A stretch of DNA of 9,648 bases from assembly GCA_902496345.1 (NCBI GenBank), contig CABVAP010000086.1, positions 1 to 9,648 on the forward strand. The letters run 5' to 3'. The notes beneath the pieces are model-generated. The model saw nothing but the letters and a program-made list of their open reading frames with translations. It was not told the DNA's origin and ran no database searches. This stretch comes from an uncultured Eubacteriales bacterium (GTDB lineage Bacteria; Bacillota; Clostridia; Lachnospirales; CAG-274). The translations under genes were made by a program, and so were the position numbers. Each line of letters begins with the position of its first letter. Within the stretch, counting starts at the first letter, position 1. Shown here piece after piece: positions 1 through 7,224 of the stretch.

Positions 1-21
1 TCGAAACCCCCCAGGTTTTTG

Positions 22-47
22 GGTACTTTTTGCAGTCAAAAAGTACC
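22..47. repeat. 11-bp perfect inverted repeat (hairpin)
   Basis: The arms GGTACTTTTTG (22-32) and CAAAAAGTACC (37-47) are perfectly complementary around a CAGT loop. No clean T-run follows on either strand, so it is not an obvious intrinsic terminator, although the stem itself is T-rich. It lies about 160 bp beyond the stop codon of the MATE gene. It could be a dispersed intergenic hairpin repeat, a transcription end point or part of a miniature element; the window shows only one copy, so this stays open. Confidence 0.6.
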
Positions 48-49
48 AC

Positions 50-86
50 GCCGTAGGCAAATAAATAGATTTCCGATGTAATCGGA
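50..86. repeat. Two small hairpins with trinucleotide loops
   Basis: Two short inverted repeats follow the larger hairpin: GCC-GTA-GGC at 50-58 and TCCGAT-GTA-ATCGGA at 72-86. Both have the same GTA (minus strand TAC) loop on the plus strand. Their similar design and closeness to the 11-bp hairpin suggest one structured intergenic unit rather than three unrelated palindromes, but that is inference. No reading frame is supported here. Confidence 0.4.
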
Positions 87-102
87 TTATAAGCCAAAGA
101 CT

Positions 103-125
103 AAAACCACCACAAAACTGGTTTT
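103..125 (-). terminator. Possible weak terminator of the MATE gene
   Basis: The arms AAAACCA (103-109) and TGGTTTT (119-125) can pair around a 9-nt loop. Read on the minus strand, the 3' arm ends in TTTT and is followed by AGTCTTT, a mediocre U-tract. An AT-only hairpin, CTTTTT-ATTT-AAAAAG, sits just before it at 132-147. Either could end the MATE transcript about 85-105 bp after its stop codon. Both are weak, and the hairpin at 22-47 is an alternative. Confidence 0.3.
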
Positions 126-209
126 TAAAATCTTTTTATTTAAAAAGGTTTACCCCTACAACTTCTAATTTGCACCTAAACTGTCAACCCCGATAAACCC
201 ACTAACCAA

Positions 210-1574
210 CTATCTTTCCAATGCCTCCAAAGCCTTCCTAAATTGAAACCTAAACAAGAAAAATGTAAAAGTTACAGCTATAAAATCAGCAACAGACTCT
301 GCCAAATATACAGCCATAGTTTGATTTTCAGAAAATAACAATGGCATAATATAAATTAATGGCAATAATAAAATAAACTTACGAGTTACAGCAACGATAA
401 TGGAAGCCTTTGCGTTTCCTATAGAAGTAAAAGTCATCTGGCAGGCTATCTGAATGCCAAATAAAAAAATAACTGCCATATATATACGAATTGCATTTTT
501 TGTAAACTCCAAAAGTTCAGCATTAGACGTAAACATTCCAGCAAAAATTTGTGGGAATAACATAACTAACCCCCATAATATACCTGAAAAACATAAACTA
601 ACTTTAAGTAATAATTTATATGTATTTTTAACCCTGTCAACATTGCCTGCACCAAAGTTATAACTAATAATTGGTTGTGCTCCCTGCCCTAACCCCTGTA
701 GAGGTAGTAATGCAAATTGCATAACACTGGTCAGTATAGTCATCGCACCAACTGCAATATCCCCACCATATTTTAGCAATGACGAATTAAAACAAACAGA
801 AATAATGCTTTCACTTGATTGCATAACAAAAGTAGAAGTTCCAAGAGTAATACAAGGAATAATAACAGATTTTTGTATCAATAAATTGTTCTTCTTTATT
901 TTTAAAGTGCTTTTGGAACCAAACAAGAAATTTAAAACCCAAATGCAAGAAAAGGCCTGTGAAATTATAGTAGCTAGTGCTGCCCCTTTTACTCCCATAT
1001 TGAATACAAAAATAAAAATAGGGTCTAAAATAATATTAAATACAGCACCGATTAAAACAGATAACATTCCTGTTTTTGCAAATCCTTGAGCTGTTATAAA
1101 CATATTCATTCCAAGTGTTAATTGAACAAATATAGTTCCGATAGCATACAAATTCATATAGCTGTTTGCATATTCAATAGTGTTTTCACTTGCTCCAAAT
1201 GCTAATAGCATTTCTTTGTTAAATAACAATAGCAAAATAGTTAATATTACTGATATAATAATCTGTAAAGAAAAACAATTTCCTAATATTTTTTCAGCAA
1301 GACTAATATTATTTCTGCCCATTTCTATGGAAGCTCTTGGAGCTCCCCCACTTCCTATCAATGCAGCAAAAGCTGACACAATCATAATAAGTGGTAAACA
1401 TACACCAACACCGGTAAGTGCAAGTGAACCAACATTAGGAATATGCCCTATATAAATTCTATCAACAATATTATATAACATATTTATAAATTGTGCCATA
1501 ACCGTTGGTATTGCTAGTTTAAATAACAATTTCCCAATAGGTTCATTTGCAAGAAAATTTTTCTCTTTTTCCAC
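210..1574 (-). CDS. MATE family multidrug efflux transporter
   Basis: This is an integral membrane antiporter of the multi antimicrobial extrusion (MATE) family, expected to export cationic drugs or toxic metabolites using a Na+ or H+ gradient. The 454-residue product is the usual MATE length and is hydrophobic throughout, consistent with 12 membrane segments in two halves. Visible family signatures are MLYNIVDRIYIGH (residues 32-44), an NIILDPIF element (180-187) after the sixth hydrophobic segment, and GLGQGAQPIISYNFGAGN (294-311) in the second half. It resembles the MepA/YpnP-type Firmicutes branch. I chose the GTG at 1574 because AAGGAG lies 9 nt upstream and because the longer ATG start at 1637 falls in the -35 box of a good promoter; MEKEKNFLANEPIGKLL is also a typical MATE N-terminus. 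The gene has its own promoter and is separated from topB by a terminator, so it is probably monocistronic. The substrate cannot be read from sequence. Confidence 0.9.
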   Translation of the reverse strand: MEKEKNFLANEPIGKLLFKLAIPTVMAQFINMLYNIVDRIYIGHIPNVGSLALTGVGVCLPLIMIVSAFAALIGSGGAPRASIEMGRNNISLAEKILGNCFSLQIIISVILTILLLLFNKEMLLAFGASENTIEYANSYMNLYAIGTIFVQLTLGMNMFITAQGFAKTGMLSVLIGAVFNIILDPIFIFVFNMGVKGAALATIISQAFSCIWVLNFLFGSKSTLKIKKNNLLIQKSVIIPCITLGTSTFVMQSSESIISVCFNSSLLKYGGDIAVGAMTILTSVMQFALLPLQGLGQGAQPIISYNFGAGNVDRVKNTYKLLLKVSLCFSGILWGLVMLFPQIFAGMFTSNAELLEFTKNAIRIYMAVIFLFGIQIACQMTFTSIGNAKASIIVAVTRKFILLLPLIYIMPLLFSENQTMAVYLAESVADFIAVTFTFFLFRFQFRKALEALER

Positions 1575-1583
1575 AGTTATAAT

Positions 1584-1589
1584 CTCCTT
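1584..1589 (-). promoter_or_regulatory. Ribosome binding site that fixes the MATE GTG start
   Basis: AAGGAG on the minus strand is followed by a 9-nt spacer and then GTG at 1574-1572. No comparable site precedes the longer in-frame ATG at 1637, so this site decides the start. Confidence 0.8.
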
Positions 1590-1608
1590 CCAAATAGTTG
1601 CTTGCTTA

Positions 1609-1637
1609 ATTTTATCAAATTTACAAAAAACAATCAA
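1609..1637 (-). promoter_or_regulatory. SigA-type promoter of the MATE gene
   Basis: The minus strand has TTGATT (1632-1637) as -35 and TAAAAT (1609-1614) as -10 with an exact 17-bp spacer. Predicted transcription starts near 1602, giving a 5' untranslated region of about 28 nt before the GTG. It sits between the topB terminator and the MATE gene, so the transporter is likely expressed independently of the trp-topB transcript. No operator palindrome is obvious. Confidence 0.65.
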
Positions 1638-1658
1638 GATTTTATAAAATCATTTTTA

Positions 1659-1695
1659 CAAAATAACAGAGCTTGAGATAGTTCTCAAACTCTGT
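1659..1695 (-). terminator. Intrinsic terminator after topB
   Basis: The outer arms CTCTGT/ACAGAG and inner arms TCTCAA/TTGAGA (1666-1671 with 1690-1695, 1673-1678 with 1683-1688) form a 12-bp stem broken by one mismatch, around a 4-nt loop. On the minus strand it is followed by TATTTTG. It begins 14 bp after the topB stop codon and is the expected end of the trpE-to-topB transcript. Confidence 0.75.
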
Positions 1696-1709
1696 AAAAT
1701 AAAGTTATA

Positions 1710-3878
1710 TTAATCATCAAATTTAAACTGGCTTAATAAATCTTTCATAGGATTATTAATTTCATTGTCGTTATTAAGTTTTTTCAAGAACTTTTGAACG
1801 TTCCTTTTATCCATTTTGTTATTTTCAGCTTTTTTTCGCTCTTTAAAAACTGAATAACGTTCTTTATAGCCACAGGAACAAACAAATTTTTTGCCGTCAC
1901 CTTCTCCGACAAGTTCAAGTTTTTTATGACATTGAGGACAACGGGCATTAGTAACAACAGAAAGTGACTTTTTATAACCACATTCCCTATCTTGACAAAC
2001 AAGAATTTTACCTTTTTTGCCTTTTACCTCAAGCATAAGTTTCCCACATTCCGGACATCGGGTAGTAGATAAATTATCGTGTTTAAACACTTCATCACTA
2101 TTTTTTATTTCATTAATAATTTTTTTCGTGTACTCTTTTATCTCTTTCATAAAAGAATTTTTATCTAAATCACCTTTTGATATTTTTCCTAGTTTAAGCT
2201 CCCATATAGCTGTCATCTCCGGTGATTTAAGCTCTTTAGGAACGAGGTTTAAAAGTTGTTTACCTTTAGATGTTATAAAAATGTCATTTCCTCTTTTTTC
2301 AATAAGATATGAATTGAAAAGTTTTTCTATTATGTCGGCTCGTGTTGCAACTGTTCCAAGTCCACCAGTTTCGCCAAGTGTTTTAGTTAGAACTTTGTCA
2401 TTATTCTCCATATACTTTGAGGGATTTTCCATAGCAGACAACAATGTTGCTTCTGTAAACCTAGCCGGTGGTTTTGTATTACCACTTGTAATATTTATTT
2501 TTTCAACAGTAATTTCTTGCCCTTGTTTAAAATCCGGTAAGTTTTGTTGTTTTATGTCATCACTTTCATCTTCATAGTCAAAAACTTCTTTATAACCCTT
2601 TTTTAAAACTTTTCTACCTTTAGCAATAAAAATTTCACCACAAATATCGGCAGTAAGATTAACTTGTTCATACTCAAAAGGTGGGTATAAAACAGACAAA
2701 AATCTACGAACAACCATATCATAAATCTTTTTTTCTCTGTCGGTAAATTCATCATAGTAAACAGGTTGTTCTGTTGGTATTATTGCGTGGTGGTCCGAAA
2801 CTTTTTTGTTATCAACAAAATGGGAATTTCCTTTTATTTTTGTTTTTAAAAGAGTATTCTTAAATTTAAAATATTCTTTTGGTAGGGCAGAAAGTCTTTC
2901 GGGAATCGTATCAACAATGTCTTCTGTTAAATATCTTGAGTCAGTTCTAGGATAAGTTAAAACTTTATGTCTTTCATAAAGTGATTGCATAATAGAAAGA
3001 GTTTCTTTTGCCGAAAATCCAAATCGTTTGTTAGCGTCCCTTTGTAGCTCTGTAAGGTCGTACAATAAAGGAGAATACGCCTTTTTTATAGATTTATCTA
3101 TATTTACAATGTTGCCTTTTTTGTTTTTAACTTTTTCTATAGCATTATCTCTTTTTTGTCTGTCAAAAGTTTTAATATCACCATTCTTGTTATCTTTCCA
3201 AGTGAATTTAATTTTGTTCGCTAATATTTCAAAACCAAAATATTGTTTAGGTTGAAATTTTCTGATGTCATCTTCTCTTTTTAAAATTATAGATAGTGTC
3301 GGTGTTTGAACCCTACCACAAGAGAGCTGGGCATTAAATTTAGATGTTAATGCCCTTGTTGCATTTATCCCAACAAGCCAATCTGCCTCTGCCCTTGATA
3401 CGGCAGATAAATACAAATTATCGTATTCTTTTGCATTTTTAAGTTTAGCAAAACCATTTTTTATAGCCTTATCAGTTACAGAGGAAATCCAAAGTCTTTT
3501 TAAAGCCTTTTTATTACCGGCTTTAACTAAAGTCCACCTTGCAACAAGTTCGCCCTCTCTGCCGGCATCAGTTGCAATAACAATATCAGAAATATCTTTA
3601 CGATGAATAAGACTTTTTACAATACCAAACTGTTTTGATGTTTGTTTTATAACTACAAGCTCTGCTTTTTGAGGAATAATAGGCAAATCGCTTAAATTCC
3701 AGCTTTTATACTTATCATTGTATTTTTCAGGGTCGGCAAGGGTCACAAGGTGACCCATAGCCCAAGTTACAACATATTTGTTTCCCTCAAGAAAACCATT
3801 TCCGCCGTTTTTACAACCTAATACCCTTGCAATATCTCTACCGACTGACGGCTTTTCTGCAATTACAAGCGATTTCAT
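1710..3878 (-). CDS. topB: DNA topoisomerase III (type IA)
   Basis: This cytoplasmic enzyme breaks and rejoins one DNA strand through a tyrosine link, relaxing negative supercoils and decatenating replication or recombination intermediates. The 722-residue length matches Gram-positive TopB. The N-terminus has a TOPRIM domain: LVIAEKPSVGRDIA (4-17, metal-binding Glu8), MGHL (41-44) and ATDAGREGELVARW (102-115). LSCGRVQTPTL (185-195) follows. The catalytic tyrosine is Tyr309 in LTYPRTDSRYL, and SDHHAIIPTE (361-370) belongs to the same core. Two zinc ribbons close the protein: Cys608/611/628/633 and Cys647/650/667/669, then a basic tail. The ATG overlaps the trpA stop (ATGA), and AAGGAG 8 nt upstream (3887-3892) lies inside trpA, so translation is probably coupled. 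The gene is intact and looks compositionally like its neighbours. TopB-type enzymes also occur on mobile elements, but no other mobile gene is present here. Confidence 0.95.
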   Translation of the reverse strand: MKSLVIAEKPSVGRDIARVLGCKNGGNGFLEGNKYVVTWAMGHLVTLADPEKYNDKYKSWNLSDLPIIPQKAELVVIKQTSKQFGIVKSLIHRKDISDIVIATDAGREGELVARWTLVKAGNKKALKRLWISSVTDKAIKNGFAKLKNAKEYDNLYLSAVSRAEADWLVGINATRALTSKFNAQLSCGRVQTPTLSIILKREDDIRKFQPKQYFGFEILANKIKFTWKDNKNGDIKTFDRQKRDNAIEKVKNKKGNIVNIDKSIKKAYSPLLYDLTELQRDANKRFGFSAKETLSIMQSLYERHKVLTYPRTDSRYLTEDIVDTIPERLSALPKEYFKFKNTLLKTKIKGNSHFVDNKKVSDHHAIIPTEQPVYYDEFTDREKKIYDMVVRRFLSVLYPPFEYEQVNLTADICGEIFIAKGRKVLKKGYKEVFDYEDESDDIKQQNLPDFKQGQEITVEKINITSGNTKPPARFTEATLLSAMENPSKYMENNDKVLTKTLGETGGLGTVATRADIIEKLFNSYLIEKRGNDIFITSKGKQLLNLVPKELKSPEMTAIWELKLGKISKGDLDKNSFMKEIKEYTKKIINEIKNSDEVFKHDNLSTTRCPECGKLMLEVKGKKGKILVCQDRECGYKKSLSVVTNARCPQCHKKLELVGEGDGKKFVCSCGYKERYSVFKERKKAENNKMDKRNVQKFLKKLNNDNEINNPMKDLLSQFKFDD

Positions 3879-4648
3879 TCTGTAAGCTCCTTAATAAAAG
3901 CAGAAACTTTGTCAAGGTCACCTTTGCTTTCAAAAATTTTCTTGACAATAGCTGAACCAACTATAACACCGTCTGCATATTTTTCAAAAGCCTGAACATC
4001 TTCTCTTTTAGATATACCAAAACCAACACAAGCCGGTACATCTGTATATGATTTAACTTTTTTAACGAAATCAGAAACTCTACTGTCGAAAGATTTTCTT
4101 TCGCCTGTAACTCCAAGAGATGAAACGCAATAAACAAATCCTTTTGCTTTTTCAACAAGCATAGGAATACGGTCATTAGAAGTTACAGCGATAAGAGGAA
4201 TTAAATATAATTCTGTATTTTCAAGAAGTGGCATAAGTTCGTCTGATTCTTCGTAAGGAAGGTCAGGAACAATAATTCCGTCTATTCCGGATTCAATACA
4301 GTTAGTAACAAATTTTTCTTTTCCATAACCGAATATAGTGCTGTAATAAACCATTGCAACTAATGGAACTTGTGAATTAGTTCTGATTTTTTTTACAGTT
4401 TCAAAGAATTTATTTATTTTAAAACCATTATTAAGTGACCTTAAAGAAGCGTCTTGAATAACAGGACCGTCTGCAACAGGGTCAGAGAAAGGTATACCGA
4501 GTTCGATAATATCACAACCGGATTTTTCAAGAGTATAAATGATTTTTTCAGTATCTTCAAGAGTTGGGTCGCCACCACAAACATAAGCAATAAATGCTTT
4601 TTTATTCATTTCTTTTAAAGTTTTAAATTTTTCATCAATTCTATTCAT
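3875..4648 (-). CDS. trpA: Tryptophan synthase alpha chain
   Basis: The alpha subunit cleaves indole-3-glycerol phosphate into indole and glyceraldehyde 3-phosphate, and indole then passes through a tunnel to the beta subunit. The 257 residues form the expected single TIM barrel. The signature IIELGIPFSDPVADGPVIQ (47-65) carries both catalytic acids, Glu49 and Asp60, at the same numbering as the Salmonella enzyme. VPDLP (127-131) and the phosphate-binding parts SSLGVTGER (176-184), GFGIS (209-213) and GVIVGSAIV (227-235) are also seen. The loop usually written YYNP reads YYSTIFGYG (101-109), a mild variant. It starts 17 nt after trpB, with a GGGGG site (4660-4664) 11 nt upstream, and its stop overlaps the topB start. 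Its position next to trpB fits the alpha2-beta2 complex. Confidence 0.97.
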   Translation of the reverse strand: MNRIDEKFKTLKEMNKKAFIAYVCGGDPTLEDTEKIIYTLEKSGCDIIELGIPFSDPVADGPVIQDASLRSLNNGFKINKFFETVKKIRTNSQVPLVAMVYYSTIFGYGKEKFVTNCIESGIDGIIVPDLPYEESDELMPLLENTELYLIPLIAVTSNDRIPMLVEKAKGFVYCVSSLGVTGERKSFDSRVSDFVKKVKSYTDVPACVGFGISKREDVQAFEKYADGVIVGSAIVKKIFESKGDLDKVSAFIKELTE

Positions 4649-4665
4649 AATATATTATTCCCCCA

Positions 4666-5847
4666 TTAAATTTCTTTTCCAAGATATTTAGCAACAGTAT
4701 GAACATCTTTGTCACCACGACCGGAAAGATTAACAACGATAATTTCATCTTTTTTCATATTAGGAGCAACTTTTAACGCTTGAGCAAGAGCGTGAGAACT
4801 TTCGATAGCAGGCATAATACCTTCATATCTACAAAGTGTTTTAAATGCGTCAATAGCTTCATCATCTGTAACAGAAGTATAGTTTACTCTACCAATTTCT
4901 TTTAAATATGCGTGTTCTGGACCAACTCCCGGATAGTCAAGACCGGCTGAAATAGAATAAGCTGTTTTGATAAGACCGTCTTCATCTTGAAGTATACAAG
5001 ATTTCATACCGTGTAAAACTCCGGGTCTACCACCTGAAAAAGCAGAAGCGTGTTCACCGGTTTCAATACCGTGACCTGCAGCTTCAACACCGATAAGTTC
5101 AACGTCTTTGTCCTCAACAAAAGGGTAGAACATACCAATTGCGTTACTTCCTCCACCTACACAAGCAAAAACTTTATCAGGAAGTCGGCCTTCGATTTCC
5201 ATAATTTGTTTTTTAGTTTCATCACCGATAATACGTTGGAAATCTCTTACCATAGTAGGGTAAGGGTGAGGTCCAACAGCAGAACCAATTATATAGAAAG
5301 TGTCTTCTGCTCTGGCAGCCCAAGTTCTGATTGCCTCATTTGTGGCGTCTTTAAGAGTACCTGTACCGCTTGAAACCGGAATAACTTTAGCACCTAAAAG
5401 CTCCATTCTGAAAACATTGAGTTTCTGTCTTTCGATGTCTTCAACACCCATATAAACTTCACATTCCATATCGAATAATGCAGCAACTGTAGCAGTTGCA
5501 ACACCGTGTTGTCCGGCACCTGTTTCGGCAATAACTTTTGTTTTTCCCATATGTTTTGCAAGAAGTGCTTGTGCTATTGCATTGTTTATTTTATGAGCAC
5601 CTGTGTGGTTTAAATCCTCTCTTTTTAAGTAGATTTTTGCACCACCACACATTTCTGTAAGTCTTTCTGCAAAATATAAAACAGATGGTCTACCTACATA
5701 ATTTTTCATATATTTTATATAGTCGTTTTTAAACTCATCACTAGAACAATATTCAATATATTCTTTTTCAAGAACTTTTAATGTGTTCATAAGTGTTTCC
5801 GGAACATATTGTCCTCCGAATTGACCAAAATCTTTATTTATACTCAT
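4666..5847 (-). CDS. trpB: Tryptophan synthase beta chain
   Basis: This pyridoxal-phosphate enzyme joins indole and serine to make L-tryptophan in complex with TrpA. The 393-residue length fits the classical TrpB1 form. It starts with FGQFGGQYVPETL (7-19). HTGAHKINNA (81-90) contains Lys86, the pyridoxal-phosphate lysine. ETGAGQHG (108-115) binds the serine carboxylate, GGGSNAIG (231-238) binds the cofactor phosphate, AGLDYPGVGP (301-310) is the COMM-side loop with the conserved Asp304, and LSGRGDKD (374-381) holds the serine that contacts the pyridine nitrogen. All key residues are present. Its ATG overlaps the trpF stop (ATGA), with GAGGAGGA (5855-5862) 7 nt upstream, so coupling to trpF is likely. 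The order trpF-trpB-trpA is standard in Firmicutes operons. Confidence 0.98.
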   Translation of the reverse strand: MSINKDFGQFGGQYVPETLMNTLKVLEKEYIEYCSSDEFKNDYIKYMKNYVGRPSVLYFAERLTEMCGGAKIYLKREDLNHTGAHKINNAIAQALLAKHMGKTKVIAETGAGQHGVATATVAALFDMECEVYMGVEDIERQKLNVFRMELLGAKVIPVSSGTGTLKDATNEAIRTWAARAEDTFYIIGSAVGPHPYPTMVRDFQRIIGDETKKQIMEIEGRLPDKVFACVGGGSNAIGMFYPFVEDKDVELIGVEAAGHGIETGEHASAFSGGRPGVLHGMKSCILQDEDGLIKTAYSISAGLDYPGVGPEHAYLKEIGRVNYTSVTDDEAIDAFKTLCRYEGIMPAIESSHALAQALKVAPNMKKDEIIVVNLSGRGDKDVHTVAKYLGKEI

Positions 5848-6461
5848 TTTTGTATCCTCCTCATAAGGCTTTTTATTTTATTATAATCCTTTATTCCTTC
5901 TGTTTCAACAGATGAACTTAAATCCATAACGTTAGGTTTGACAGCATTATATGCGTCAATAATATTTTCTTCACTAAGTCCACCGGCTAAAATGGTAAAA
6001 TACTTTTTACTGAAATCTTTTGCAAGAGTCCATTTAAAAGTTTTACCACTTCCACCTCTTAAATCTTTTGTATATGTATCTAACAAGAAACCGTCAATAT
6101 TTTTATATTTTTCAGCAATAATTTCAGGCTCTGTATCATTAACGGATATGCTTTTCCAAATGGTCTTCCCCTGAAACTTTTGGCAAAACTCATTGTCTTC
6201 ATCTGAGTGTAATTGAATAACATCTAATCCGACATAGTCGGCAATTTCAGAAATCTCAGCATAAGACATATCAGCAAAAACTCCAACAGTTTTTATAGTA
6301 GGTTTTAAAGCTTTTTTCATTTCTAACGCTTTTTCTTTGGAAACTTTTCTTTTGCTTTCAGCAAAAACAAAACCAACATAGTCAATATTAAAATCGTTAA
6401 TTTTCAAAACATCTTCTACAGATTTAAGACCACAAATTTTAATTTTTGCATTTATAGGCAT
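5844..6461 (-). CDS. trpF: Phosphoribosylanthranilate isomerase
   Basis: TrpF carries out the Amadori rearrangement of N-(5-phosphoribosyl)anthranilate to CdRP, the substrate of TrpC. From the chosen start the product is 205 residues, normal for the family. The general base is Cys10 in KIKICGLKS and the general acid is Asp128 in GFLLDTYT. Phosphate-binding and barrel motifs follow: YVGFVFA (28-34), QLHSDE (83-88), GGSGKTFKW (136-144), LAGGLSEEN (158-166) and DLSSSVETEGIKD (180-192). An ATG 12 codons upstream at 6497 is in frame, but I prefer 6461 because GGAGGTG (6469-6475) lies 7 nt before it and MPINAKIKICGL matches the family start. The first 23 nt overlap the end of trpC. The enzyme needs the product of TrpD, whose gene is missing from this operon. 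Confidence 0.95.
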   Translation of the reverse strand: MPINAKIKICGLKSVEDVLKINDFNIDYVGFVFAESKRKVSKEKALEMKKALKPTIKTVGVFADMSYAEISEIADYVGLDVIQLHSDEDNEFCQKFQGKTIWKSISVNDTEPEIIAEKYKNIDGFLLDTYTKDLRGGSGKTFKWTLAKDFSKKYFTILAGGLSEENIIDAYNAVKPNVMDLSSSVETEGIKDYNKIKSLMRRIQK

Positions 6462-7224
6462 TTTTAAACACCTCCGCTTTTTCAACAATGTTGTCACATC
6501 TCATAAAACTTTCGCCAACAAGAATTGCTGAAACTCCTGTGTCTTTTATTGCTTTTATGTCGTCAGCCGTATGAATACTGCTCTCACTGACGATAAGAAC
6601 ATCTTTAGGTACTAGTTTGGAAAGTTTAACAGTTGTGTTAAGGTCTTCAGAAAAATCATATAAATTTCTGTTGTTTATGCCAACTATTCTAGCACCGGCA
6701 GAAAGAGCAAGTTTAACTTCTTCTTCGTTATGTGTTTCAACCAAAGCATTCATATTAAGACCGTGAGTAATATTGATAAATTCTTTCAATACTCTTTTTT
6801 CATTAAGCACAGCAGCAATAAGCAAAACTGCACTTGCTCCAAGTTCCCTTGCTTCAAAAATTTGCAAAGGACTAATTATAAAATCTTTTCTTAAAAGAGG
6901 TAAAGAAACCTCTTTGTGAATATTTTCAAGATATTTAGGACTTCCCTGAAAAAAGTGTTCTTCAGTAAGTACAGAAATGGCATCAACTGCATTTTCATAT
7001 TGCTTAGCAATTTCAACAGGGTTAAAATCTTCTTTAATAACACCTCTAGATGGTGATGCTTTTTTGACTTCACCGATGATAGATAAACCATCTTTAGCAA
7101 GAGCATTATAGAAATCAGGAATAGCATTATTCTTTACTGAATCATAAACACGGGAAATATCAAAATTATAGTCACTATTTTCAAGAGTAATTTTTTTCTT
7201 TGCAACAATATCATCAAGAATCAT
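6439..7224 (-). CDS. trpC: Indole-3-glycerol phosphate synthase
   Basis: TrpC decarboxylates and closes the ring of CdRP to give indole-3-glycerol phosphate, the TrpA substrate. The 261-residue protein is a single-function TIM barrel, separate from trpF rather than fused as in enterobacteria. Visible catalytic and binding elements are GEVKKASPSRG (51-61, with Glu52, Lys54 and Ser57), SVLTEEHFFQGS (84-95), LLRKDFI (110-116, Lys113), LVETH (161-165, Glu163), GINNRNL (182-188) and VSESSI (212-217, Glu214 and Ser215). The phosphate loop is AILVGESFM (233-241). Its ATG shares one base with the trpG stop (TAATG), with GGAGGG (7233-7238) 8 nt upstream. In the common Firmicutes order trpD would lie between trpG and trpC; here there is no space for it. 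Confidence 0.97.
   Translation of the reverse strand: MILDDIVAKKKITLENSDYNFDISRVYDSVKNNAIPDFYNALAKDGLSIIGEVKKASPSRGVIKEDFNPVEIAKQYENAVDAISVLTEEHFFQGSPKYLENIHKEVSLPLLRKDFIISPLQIFEARELGASAVLLIAAVLNEKRVLKEFINITHGLNMNALVETHNEEEVKLALSAGARIVGINNRNLYDFSEDLNTTVKLSKLVPKDVLIVSESSIHTADDIKAIKDTGVSAILVGESFMRCDNIVEKAEVFKNAYKCKN

Noticed and set aside
86..91. TATAAT on the minus strand near the left edge as a promoter -10 for a gene beyond the window
   Set aside because: At a spacing of 17-18 bp the best -35 candidate is TTGTGG-like, which is weak, and no gene start follows within the window.
805..1455. Plus-strand open frames of 91-94 codons
   Set aside because: They lie antisense to the MATE gene, lack plausible ribosome sites and have no recognisable domain.
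2017..2577. A 186-codon plus-strand open frame
   Set aside because: It is antisense to topB, whose motifs are complete here, and shows no family motif of its own; a shadow frame.
1710..3878. topB as a marker of an integrative conjugative element
   Set aside because: TopB does occur on such elements, but there is no relaxase, integrase, type IV secretion gene or att-like repeat, and the gene is embedded in a housekeeping operon with similar composition.
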